The notes beneath the pieces are model-generated. The model was not told the DNA's origin. It searched no databases and saw nothing but the letters and a program-made list of their open reading frames with translations. Shown here piece after piece: positions 17,301-24,040 of a DNA stretch of 30,694 nt. The position numbers were made by a program, and so were the translations under genes. The number at the start of each line of letters is the position of its first letter. Position 1 is the stretch's first letter. Source of the DNA: an uncultured Clostridia bacterium (GTDB lineage Bacteria; Bacillota; Clostridia; RUG12999); contig CAKVOK010000047.1 of assembly GCA_934792465.1 (NCBI GenBank), positions 1 through 30,694 of the forward strand, read 5' to 3'.

Positions 17301-18426
17301 CGCACTCATGGTGTTGGGTCATGTGAATACACAGGCGGGAGAAATATTCGATATAAGAACGAATATGGGCAACGATTGCCTGCTCACCGAAGACGGATTT
17401 TATCTCCAGACGCTTTTCTCGGACAACAGACTTGCCAGAGGAACAATGCCTGCAACTATAGACGATGCGATAGGCTTCAAAATGAACGACCTCACAAACG
17501 GCGGCGAAGCTTTTAACGGAGTGCTTGTCAAGCAGGACGACGGCGGAATACGAGTAATTACCAACGTAGGCAGACAGACCGCCGTTATAGCGAAGCTCGA
17601 GGGCTTCGATACAATCGTGAAAACAGAACCATATGTTCTCAATCTGACTCCGGAGCTTGCAGACAAGGCGAAAGCGCATTATTATAAAATAAAAACGCTT
17701 GAAAAGCAGAATTCCGAGGCGGCAGCCGTATCGAAAGAAATTGTCGTAAGCAAGGTAGAACCCGGAACGATTACGATAGACGGCGAAGTCGGCGATTGGG
17801 AAAGCATAGGAAACGAGGTAGAACTCAAAGACGGTACGACCGATGAATTTGCAACGGTCAAGCTGGCATACGACAGCGAAAAGCTCTATATCGAATATAC
17901 CATGAGCGACGATACGCCTATGGCGAACAGCGCAGCGGAATTCCAGACGCTGTTCAAATACGGAGATATGGTAGACTTGTGCCTAAGTCCGTCCGGAAAC
18001 ACCGCAAGTACAACACACAGCGGCGACGAACGTATCATGATGTCGATGTACAAGAACAAACCGGTTGCGGTTCTCGCTCGTCAGATAGAATCTTCATCGG
18101 ATAAGAACGAATATACATATTCGTCACCTGTTATGAACGTTCATTTCGATAACGTAAAGATTCTTACGGAAGCCGATATCGTAATACAGAGAATGCCGAC
18201 GGGCGCAGTTATAGAAGCTGCAATTCCGCTCACTTCTCTGGGACTTGAAGGAATAACTTCCGGCAAGGCAATTGTCGGCGATTTGGGAATGATACCCTCC
18301 GATGAGGACGGCATGAGAAACAAAGCGAGAATCTATTTCTATAACAAAAAGACGGCGCTTATTTCCGACTTGCCGTCGGAATCCAAGCTTACACCGAACG
18401 AATGGGGAAAGATTAAGTTCGAGTAA
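14356..18426 (+). CDS. Giant secreted CBM9-like / FlgD-Ig-like / propeller protein
   Basis: A 1356-aa protein. ATG 14356 has AGGGGG 8 nt upstream. A signal peptide ends near QQVNA-AVNM. A CBM9-like domain (about 38-265) begins MKIDGDLGDWDRSG. An FlgD-like Ig domain (about 280-390) carries the signature WDGRDNGGLVLPAGKYTIKA. A long NHL/propeller-like region (about 395-1125) has repeating gDLATDKNGNVYGIS-type strands. Inside it, DTNKDGMVQREE (from about residue 857) matches an EF-hand calcium loop. The C-terminus (about 1130-1356) is a second CBM9-like domain beginning ITIDGEVGDWESIG. There is no SLH or sortase signal, so it is probably free or bound to partners. The parts suggest binding of a long glycan; a hidden catalytic site in the propeller is possible but unproven. 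Confidence 0.75.
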   Translation: MKKLKKLYICIAVLLMTSVINAPQQVNAAVNMEGVQSYNTGIRAVPVPGEMKIDGDLGDWDRSGRIKMFQNIDTIEYFCNEMGVMYDNEYIYIYNQITDATPLDNITDPYTEGVYSWNGDSVQLRIHSDHNMWINYAYHSTKDVCSVWVDYWNGIDSNNLTSFNYVTEPGGTKLSTKSKESQAVHDNPGEIKAVKLGNGKGYIMELKLSWKIVFSNPSLVKPNYTFNMGVDTNYGMVGKVGRVSTYQDNIIPGKRVNSFFWTAREAWGKITLSPTGNLTPIEYIPDAKLDAGSIPLEFDVPKTAKYISVNIEDGQGNIVCNFKRAAKITDDMVQSEKGDTKHLSINWDGRDNGGLVLPAGKYTIKALVHDGIDAVYDTYFYGPGQCPWGTGMKESWLSDHSNPRNVIAVNGDIFIAAAHCEGGSALIKVSEDGEKQWGNIRGAYKMTADDKYIYSVPASTFFEGDGSSGNYILIRVNQDDGGYKAFVDEKGEERDLAYYLSDILGIHNNSKQMPEVVGMAVTDDSLLIATSERGSTVQGKGFKYISSINVVDKETLIMKKRIKTDGIGDLATDKNGNVYGISGKGIAKVNIGSGTLKKLALKNLPQDFEPIGLAVDNGGNIVTFDKGSDMQIKVFNPNTGELVRTAGKKGGRSLTGKWDKDGLIYKVTSVAVDSRNRIWAVENTDTPRRVSVWNEDGTCEKEYIGGTYYSSSGAALHAQDPDVAYFGPVEMKLDRENQTYEVTAVIGHTQDEENYQEEKNGIKNQFFRPIIQTGNYGVASRHFRSDASGKMREYIFQGPTYCNVDPSILFMQRDDGLFHPVFGIGLAGQFGLSKYSVGKALSNENIINENSFVMWNDTNKDGMVQREEVTALNDGVTNVFAPDNGWTHDITDKLELIRGWNLWKPAYFEEDGTPVYTTYSVTPCKSKTGVLFGGNKCFYYDNEKIFVQDIESGKNLWEYENYYSGVHGSHSAPMPEDGSVMGALMVLGHVNTQAGEIFDIRTNMGNDCLLTEDGFYLQTLFSDNRLARGTMPATIDDAIGFKMNDLTNGGEAFNGVLVKQDDGGIRVITNVGRQTAVIAKLEGFDTIVKTEPYVLNLTPELADKAKAHYYKIKTLEKQNSEAAAVSKEIVVSKVEPGTITIDGEVGDWESIGNEVELKDGTTDEFATVKLAYDSEKLYIEYTMSDDTPMANSAAEFQTLFKYGDMVDLCLSPSGNTASTTHSGDERIMMSMYKNKPVAVLARQIESSSDKNEYTYSSPVMNVHFDNVKILTEADIVIQRMPTGAVIEAAIPLTSLGLEGITSGKAIVGDLGMIPSDEDGMRNKARIYFYNKKTALISDLPSESKLTPNEWGKIKFE

Positions 18427-18440
18427 GTATTTAATTTTGG

Positions 18441-18477
18441 TTAAAATATTGCTTTTCCGCACACTGCAATATTTTAA
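18441..18477 (+). repeat. Perfect 12-bp inverted repeat in the gap before the LamG gene
   Basis: TTAAAATATTGC (18441-18452) and GCAATATTTTAA (18466-18477) are exact reverse complements around a 13-nt loop. No T-tract follows, so it is a poor terminator. It overlaps a possible promoter (TTGCTT 18449-18454, 18-nt spacer, TTTAAT 18473-18478), so an operator role is equally possible. Confidence 0.45.
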
Positions 18478-18500
18478 TATATACAACTCCGCATAAAAAA

Positions 18501-18534
18501 TAAAAAAACCGGCGGTATTCAACTTGCCGCCGGT
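18501..18534 (-). terminator. Intrinsic-terminator-like hairpin oriented on the minus strand
   Basis: ACCGGCGG (18508-18515) pairs with CCGCCGGT (18527-18534) around an 11-nt loop. On the plus strand the stem is preceded by a run of A residues. Read on the minus strand it is a classic GC stem followed by a T7 tract and further T. It ends only 7 nt before the ribosome site of the next plus-strand gene. It may stop antisense transcripts or stabilise the 5' end of the downstream message. Confidence 0.5.
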
Positions 18535-18556
18535 GAAAGAAGGGGAAGATGGAAAA

Positions 18557-19846
18557 ATGAAACTAAAAAGAACATTTGCACTGGCAATGGCGCTGACATT
18601 CAGTATGCCGGTATTCGGTACAGCGTTTGCGGAATCAACTATAGACGACGGTCTGCTGTTCCGCTATACGTTCGAAACGGCGGCTACGGATTCCTCGACG
18701 GGTATGTATGCTGTAATTCCGGATATGTCCGGCAACGGCAACAACGCAACGGTTTTGCAGGGCGCACCCGGTCAGGACTTCGATGTTCGTGACGGCTGCG
18801 GCGTATTTCCGGGTGTGGGCGACTACAACGAGCCGTGTGTAAACCAGTTTAACGGAAATGCTCAGTTCGGCTCGGTTCTTAAAATGCCCGATAATATTAA
18901 TAAGGGCGTTGACGAATGGAGTATGTCGATGTGGGTAAGCGCAGATGATGATTACACTGTCGGAAACATATGGAATAATTGCAAGCCGGGATTTATGACG
19001 CAGGGGTTGTTTAATTTCTGGAGCATACCGGAAAGAGATGATTTCTACGACTACGACCATGCAGGCGGAAGTTACACCGGTACATTATGGGGTGACGGAA
19101 GCTTTTTGAACACAGATCGTCTTTCTGTTCAGGGACGTTTTTACAGACGATTTGAAAGTGAAGATGTACTTATAGGAATACAGGAAAGAAGCAGCAGCGG
19201 TACGTGGTATAACTGCCTTAGTCCTGACGGCTTGAATGAAAGTTCGGAATGGGTTCTTGTAACGTATGTATATAAGAAGAATGACAACGGAAAGTATAAT
19301 GCATATTTGTATACGAACGGTATTTTGCAGACACCGGCGGCAGGCACTCCCGAATTCAACCGCACTCTCAAGGATTTCGGAGAGTCGGCCGGCGAGCATA
19401 ACGGAAACTATATCGGAAGATTATCATGGGGAATATCAAACAATGTAGCTATTCCGGATTTCAAAGGCATGATGGACGACATAAGAATGTACAACCGTGC
19501 TTTGAAAGAGGACGAGGTTAAGGAGCTGTACGAAACAACGGCGGCAGGTTACCAGGATATGGAAACACCGGCGCTTACGGCGGAAATAGATACTTCGGAA
19601 GCGGGCAGCGCCGTTATTACGCTGGCGAATACGCTTAAGGATACGGTTAAGGTAGTATGTGCGGCTGCGGCATACGATGCGGACGGCAAGCTGAAAGATA
19701 TTAAGTTTGATACCGCAGATGTTGAGAACGGTGCGGCAAACGTAACAAAGACGATATCTTATACCAAGCCGGAGGGCGGCAGCGTTTCCGTATACGTATG
19801 GAATTGTGCAAGCATGATGCCTTATGCAATGGAAATAATTCAATAA
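18557..19846 (+). CDS. Secreted LamG-like (concanavalin A-like) protein
   Basis: A 429-aa protein. ATG 18557 follows AGGGGAAG by 8 nt; the open frame extends back to TTG 18524 inside the hairpin, which is not a credible start. The signal peptide ends GTAFA-ESTI (about residue 25). Residues about 30-345 look like a LamG_3 jelly roll: a DGLLFRYTFE opening, DMSGNGNNATV, WSMSMWVSADDD, VTYVYKK, and the closing MMDDIRMYNRALKEDEVKEL. The last 80 residues form a small beta module shared with other proteins here (AAAAYDADGKLKDIKF ... VYVWNCASMMPYAMEI). LamG folds usually bind sugars and sometimes cut them. No anchor is visible. Its own promoter is uncertain; it may be read from the operon upstream. 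Confidence 0.8.
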   Translation: MKLKRTFALAMALTFSMPVFGTAFAESTIDDGLLFRYTFETAATDSSTGMYAVIPDMSGNGNNATVLQGAPGQDFDVRDGCGVFPGVGDYNEPCVNQFNGNAQFGSVLKMPDNINKGVDEWSMSMWVSADDDYTVGNIWNNCKPGFMTQGLFNFWSIPERDDFYDYDHAGGSYTGTLWGDGSFLNTDRLSVQGRFYRRFESEDVLIGIQERSSSGTWYNCLSPDGLNESSEWVLVTYVYKKNDNGKYNAYLYTNGILQTPAAGTPEFNRTLKDFGESAGEHNGNYIGRLSWGISNNVAIPDFKGMMDDIRMYNRALKEDEVKELYETTAAGYQDMETPALTAEIDTSEAGSAVITLANTLKDTVKVVCAAAAYDADGKLKDIKFDTADVENGAANVTKTISYTKPEGGSVSVYVWNCASMMPYAMEIIQ

Positions 19847-19869
19847 AACCTTTTAAAATCCCATAATAT

Positions 19870-19904
19870 TGCAAAAACGGAATGCCCTGCATTCCGTTTT
19901 TGCA
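19870..19904 (+). terminator. Strong bidirectional hairpin terminator
   Basis: TGCAAAAACGGAATGC (19870-19885) pairs perfectly with its reverse complement at 19889-19904 around a 3-nt loop. The A5/T5 runs flank the GC core (CGGAATGC), giving a U-tract in either direction. It closes the LamG gene and insulates the response-regulator promoter. Confidence 0.85.
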
Positions 19905-19934
19905 GAAAAGATATATTTTGAAAACGAAAAATTA

Positions 19935-19963
19935 TTGATTTTTATTGCAAAATGCTGTATAAT
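19935..19963 (+). promoter_or_regulatory. SigA-type promoter of the response-regulator gene
   Basis: TTGATT (19935-19940), a 17-nt spacer, and a perfect TATAAT (19958-19963), just after the terminator. The leader would be about 25 nt. It shows that the regulator is transcribed separately from the kinase. Confidence 0.7.
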
Positions 19964-19995
19964 ATTAGTATATAATTGGGAAAGTGGTGGCGCTG

Positions 19996-21051
19996 ATGCT
20001 AAAGATTGTAATTGCAGATGATGACGAATTTGTTACATCGTGTTTGTACGAAATGATTGATTGGAACGCTCTCGAATGTGAGGTGGTCGGAGCTGCGGCG
20101 AACGGAGAAGAAGCGTACAGGCTTCTTTTGGAAACGAAAGCCGATGTTATGATAACGGACGTGAAGATGCCCGTTATGGACGGAGTTGCACTTGCGAAGA
20201 AAATACGTGAAACGGATTCCGAAACGGATATTATTTTTCTCAGTGCTTACGAGGATTTTGAAGCGGCTAAGGCAGGAATTAAATATAACGTGATAAATTA
20301 TATTTTAAAACCGCTTGATGACAAAAAAGTAAAGGAACTGAATGAAATCATTACAAGCCTAAGAGATAAGAAAGAAGATTACGAATATTGCCGATATATG
20401 GTTACGGAAAAGGATTTCGAGAAGACGGTAACGGAAAACCTCGCAGAGGGAAATAAATGCTATTTCGAGGATTTTTTCAAGGATATATGCGATGGCATGA
20501 CGTGGGAAAGAAATATGGCTTCCACTGTATGCATGAAGATGCTGAATATCTTGTACGATTATCTTTATACGATAGGTATTTCAAAGGTAGGCGAAGACAA
20601 GCAGGAAAGCAAAGAGGTTTTGAAAAATCTGACTTCAATATCGGAAATGTTTGATTATACGCATAGATTATACATAAATTTCTGTACAATATCGGAAACG
20701 AAACGGGATGCAAGTTATGAGGATATAGCGGTTGCGATAAGGAAGTTTATAAATACGCATTACGCAGATTATGAGATGTCGCTGCAGCTTATTTCGGAAA
20801 CTTTTCATTTTTCGCAGCAGCATTTGCGCAGAATTTTCAAAAGGTCTATGGGAATGACGATAAACGAGTATATCCAGGAGGTGCGGCTTAAGAATGTGGC
20901 ACGGCTTCTGGACAGTACGGATTATGCGGTGAAGAAGATTGCCGGGATGACGGGCTTTTCGGACGCAAACTACCTTTCGAGAAGCTTTCGGAAGAAATAC
21001 GGTATATCGCCGAATGAGTATAAATATAAGATAGTGAAAAATATAAAATAA
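19996..21051 (+). CDS. yesN-like: YesN-type response regulator (REC + AraC HTH)
   Basis: A 351-aa protein. ATG 19996 is chosen over GTG 19984/19987 because the protein then starts MLKIVIADDDEF, the usual receiver N-terminus, with a GGTGG element upstream. The receiver domain (1-120) has the acidic pocket at 8-10, phosphoacceptor Asp55 (MITDVKMPVMDG), the conserved Ser in FLSAYEDFEAA, and Lys in YILKPLDD. A short linker leads to a C-terminal AraC-type double helix-turn-helix (SLQLISETFHFSQQHLRRIF and IAGMTGFSDANYLSRSFRKK). At 351 residues it is clearly shorter than many YesN proteins of about 500, because the middle region is reduced. It is the likely partner of the kinase at 2813 and activator of the locus. 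Confidence 0.92.
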   Translation: MLKIVIADDDEFVTSCLYEMIDWNALECEVVGAAANGEEAYRLLLETKADVMITDVKMPVMDGVALAKKIRETDSETDIIFLSAYEDFEAAKAGIKYNVINYILKPLDDKKVKELNEIITSLRDKKEDYEYCRYMVTEKDFEKTVTENLAEGNKCYFEDFFKDICDGMTWERNMASTVCMKMLNILYDYLYTIGISKVGEDKQESKEVLKNLTSISEMFDYTHRLYINFCTISETKRDASYEDIAVAIRKFINTHYADYEMSLQLISETFHFSQQHLRRIFKRSMGMTINEYIQEVRLKNVARLLDSTDYAVKKIAGMTGFSDANYLSRSFRKKYGISPNEYKYKIVKNIK

Positions 21052-21126
21052 TGCTATTAAAGGGGTGTAGCAAAACGAAACTGTTTTGTCGCACCCTCTT
21101 TTGCTAAAGCCCCTTTTTAATAGCAT
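21051..21126 (+). terminator. Large nested palindrome / terminator after the regulator gene
   Basis: Outer arms ATGCTATTAAAGGGG (21051-21065) and CCCCTTTTTAATAGCAT (21110-21126) pair with a small bulge. Inside lie TAGCAAAA (21068-21075) and TTTTGCTA (21099-21106). An alternative inner hairpin pairs GGGTG...CAAAAC with GTTTTG...CACCC (21063-21096) and is followed by TCTTTT. The two folds compete for the same G-run. At minimum this is a terminator. Confidence 0.7.
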
Positions 21127-21520
21127 TAAAAACGTATAATAACAGCACAAAACGAACAGCGTGAGCAAAATATGCTGACATGAGCGAATTTTCATATTGT
21201 AAAAAAATTCGTAATATGATAAAAATAATATATAGATATTTATATGCATATGAATTTTTTTCAAACGGGAAATCAAATTTATCATACGGGGTTATTATAT
21301 GGAAAATCCGTATTCGGAGATAGGGGGAATGAAAAATATAAAACATATTGAGTTGCTGCAAATATAATATCGGACGAGTGTAAAATTAAAAATGCGGCAC
21401 AAAATAAAACATTGCATAAACATATAATGTTTGTATACTATCTATAAAAAATTTTATTTTCAAGAACGTATTTTTAATACTTTACAATCGGCTAAATATA
21501 ATATGAAAAGGAGAAGAATA
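21127..21520 (+). promoter_or_regulatory. AT-rich control region with a candidate promoter before the second operon
   Basis: A 394-bp gap without a clear gene. A candidate promoter is TTGCAT (21412-21417), a 16-nt spacer, and TATACT (21434-21439). Another TATAAT at 21363-21368 lacks a good -35. Overlapping AT-rich inverted repeats lie at 21185-21211 (CGAATTTT/AAAATTCG) and 21192-21219 (TCATATT/AATATGA) and could be regulator sites. A 22-codon frame (21299-21367) with GGGG 7 nt upstream might be a leader peptide, but support is weak. Confidence 0.45.
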
Positions 21521-23980
21521 ATGAAGAAAAGAATTATTAAAACACTTGTTTCGGCAGGACTTTGCTTTGCGCTGATGTCGCAGGCAGCTCTCGCAGAATG
21601 GGCATTTACGGGCGATGTCTTTACAAATAAGCTTGACAGCGAGGGCAATTTCGTATATGACGCTGACGGAAATGCGGTTATGCTGCCGTCCGGATTCAAA
21701 ACAGAAACCGATACATACGGAGATTATAAGATAAACGGACATTGGTCGGTATGGACGCAAAGGGGCTGGACTTCCGATTTGAGCCAGGATATTATCCTTA
21801 CAACGGATCTTAACGAATCTTTCGGCTCGTATGAAGAAGCGGCGCAGATGAAATATGCCGGCAGAACAAGAATGGTTAATGACATGTGTGAATGGAACGG
21901 CTATCTTTTTGTTGTGGCATACGACCAGACGCAGAGAAGAGCCGAGGACGGCGGACTGATGTATGCGAATAAGCAAACATGGCGAGATGATGACGCCGTT
22001 ATAGTTTCCAAACAGGAGGACGGCACATATATAAGAGTAGACCAAAACGGAGAATTTCTGCTTGGTGAAGACGGAAACATACAGGAAGTGGAAAACTTTA
22101 CTCCGAATAATAAATATCCGACGATAAATAATTCTATAATTCAGATTTACGATATTACGAACGGTAATAAGATTCATGTTGCCGATTGGGACTGCCAGGC
22201 GGGTTTGGGTATAAACGGTACGAGAAAAGGCGCAGACTACTCTGTATGCGGAATCGACGTTACGGACGACAGAATATATCTTTACATAGATCCGGCAGGC
22301 TATGAAAGCGATAATTCCTACTGGTATGACAAAACACGTTATCTCGGTCTTGAAGTATTTGAAAACAGCGTAAACAGAGATGAGGAAAGCTTTGAGATTC
22401 CGAACAGAATCGAGAAGGCGGACCTTGGAGCCGGAAATATGAATCAGCTTTCAAATGCAAAAAGCGTAGCAGTTGCTTCGCAGTACTTGAGAAAAGGATT
22501 TGTAGGAAACAATCTGATAACAATAAACAGATGTTATAATATCGGTTACAGTGCAAATGCAAATCTAAATCCTGTTGTTTCCGTTACCGATATAAGCAAT
22601 ATAGAAACGGAAAAGCTTGTTCCGACGCAGTACAATTGGAATATCTGGCTTGGTTATACGCCGGAAGCAGGTCAGAGCGGAGCTACATTATATGATTTTT
22701 ATATGGACGGCAATATGGGTTATGCCGCAATTTATTATACAGCTAAGGAAGAAGATACTACAAAATATTGCACAGTTATAAAAGCTTATGATTTGACAGA
22801 CCCCAATCATCCGGTATTAAAATCAACAAGCGAACCGTTTAAAACAGAATCAAGACCGTGGACGGTACAGGTGAAAAAAACAGGGAATTATATATATCTT
22901 GGTGTAAGTTACTTTGATACGGTTTCGGGTTCAACGGAGTTTGCTTCAAATAAGCCTCGTATTGTAATATATAATACGGATTTGAACAAAATAAATGACC
23001 TTGACCTCAAAGCGATGTATCAGGAAACACCTAACGAAACCATGGATATTTTCAGAGATATACACGTGATTGAGCCGATGGGTAATTATCTGTTTATAGA
23101 ATGTCTGTTCGGGAGAAACAGAAATAGTTCGGTAGATTATGCAATACAGCTCAGCGAGGACAAAAGCGAGGTTATAACATATTCGCAGTCGAGAGGAAGG
23201 TTTTTCGGAATTAGTAACCAGGCAATAGCATACGGAAGCAGACTCTTCCTCGGCGCAAGCAGTCTTGCCGACGGAAGCGCACAGTATAATCGCGGAAGCT
23301 TGTTTAAAATTGCTACTGTAGATATGTCGTCCGCATTGCCTATGCATCTCAAGGTAGACAAAGTTCCGGAAGAAGTAAGCGTACCCTATACCATAACGGG
23401 AAGCCTTTCCGGCGTAACCGACCAGGGAGATATATTCACGGTTATGGTAAACGACGGCGCAACGGAAACGATAACGCTTGAGGACATCAAAAACTACGGC
23501 GGCACAGATGGCTCGGGAGATTACTGGGCACAGCTTAAATATACTGTTACGGAGCCGGGCGAATATACGGTGGTAATAAAGCCATTTAATGCAGACGGCG
23601 TTGAAGCAGATGACGCTGCGGAAACGGTAAGGTTTACGGCGAAGGCGTCGGAAGTACCGCAGGAATTCAAACTCAGCGCAAGCGCAGGCAAGATAGAGAA
23701 AGCCGGAAATATCAGCGTAACTCCGAAGGTTACGAACAATGACGGCAGAGGAGAAATCACGGCTGTACCGGCAGCGGCACTTTATAAGGACGGTAAGCTT
23801 GTAGATGTGAAAGCTGCGGCAGCACAGACGATAGAGGATAAAGCATACCTCAAGAGTCTTTCGGAAATAACGCTCAGCGTTCCCGAAGATACGGATTATT
23901 CGAAATATGAAATCAGAGTATTTTTGCTTAATTCCGTTTCGGATATGAAGCCTGTTGCGGCGAGCGCAAGCATTAAATAA
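21521..23980 (+). CDS. Exported propeller-like protein with C-terminal Ig-like modules
   Basis: An 819-aa protein. ATG 21521 has AAGGAG 7 nt upstream; the frame is open further back but without a ribosome site. The signal peptide ends QAALA-EWAF (about residue 25). Residues about 60-620 are beta-rich with blade-like repeats that alternate a name-of-event strand and a display strand (IIQIYDITNGNKI, VVSVTDISNIETEKL, VIKAYDLTDPNHPVL), resembling LVIVD/propeller repeats. Residues about 625-715 form an Ig-like beta domain. The last 100 residues contain the small module shared across this locus (AAALYKDGKLVDVKAA ... FLLNSVSDMKPVAA). There is no SLH or other anchor, and no known catalytic signature. 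It opens the second operon. Confidence 0.75.
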   Translation: MKKRIIKTLVSAGLCFALMSQAALAEWAFTGDVFTNKLDSEGNFVYDADGNAVMLPSGFKTETDTYGDYKINGHWSVWTQRGWTSDLSQDIILTTDLNESFGSYEEAAQMKYAGRTRMVNDMCEWNGYLFVVAYDQTQRRAEDGGLMYANKQTWRDDDAVIVSKQEDGTYIRVDQNGEFLLGEDGNIQEVENFTPNNKYPTINNSIIQIYDITNGNKIHVADWDCQAGLGINGTRKGADYSVCGIDVTDDRIYLYIDPAGYESDNSYWYDKTRYLGLEVFENSVNRDEESFEIPNRIEKADLGAGNMNQLSNAKSVAVASQYLRKGFVGNNLITINRCYNIGYSANANLNPVVSVTDISNIETEKLVPTQYNWNIWLGYTPEAGQSGATLYDFYMDGNMGYAAIYYTAKEEDTTKYCTVIKAYDLTDPNHPVLKSTSEPFKTESRPWTVQVKKTGNYIYLGVSYFDTVSGSTEFASNKPRIVIYNTDLNKINDLDLKAMYQETPNETMDIFRDIHVIEPMGNYLFIECLFGRNRNSSVDYAIQLSEDKSEVITYSQSRGRFFGISNQAIAYGSRLFLGASSLADGSAQYNRGSLFKIATVDMSSALPMHLKVDKVPEEVSVPYTITGSLSGVTDQGDIFTVMVNDGATETITLEDIKNYGGTDGSGDYWAQLKYTVTEPGEYTVVIKPFNADGVEADDAAETVRFTAKASEVPQEFKLSASAGKIEKAGNISVTPKVTNNDGRGEITAVPAAALYKDGKLVDVKAAAAQTIEDKAYLKSLSEITLSVPEDTDYSKYEIRVFLLNSVSDMKPVAASASIK

Positions 23981-23996
23981 GAAAATAATATCGGTT

Positions 23997-24027
23997 AAGG
24001 CGGCGAAGCGTTTGTTCCGCCGCCTTT
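23997..24027 (+). terminator. Hairpin terminator or attenuator within the second operon
   Basis: AAGGCGGCGAA (23997-24007) pairs with TTCCGCCGCCTT (24014-24025) with one bulge, followed by TAAAAT. The next gene starts only 14 nt later and has no room for a promoter, so partial read-through seems likely. Confidence 0.6.
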
Positions 24028-24040
24028 AAAATATTACAAG

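Noticed and set aside
16879..17679. 266-codon minus-strand open frame
   Set aside because: Antisense to the 1356-aa exported protein; composition typical of a shadow frame.
21127..21430. Riboswitch or structured leader in the gap after the regulator
   Set aside because: The region is AT-rich with only short inverted repeats; no conserved riboswitch core was recognised.
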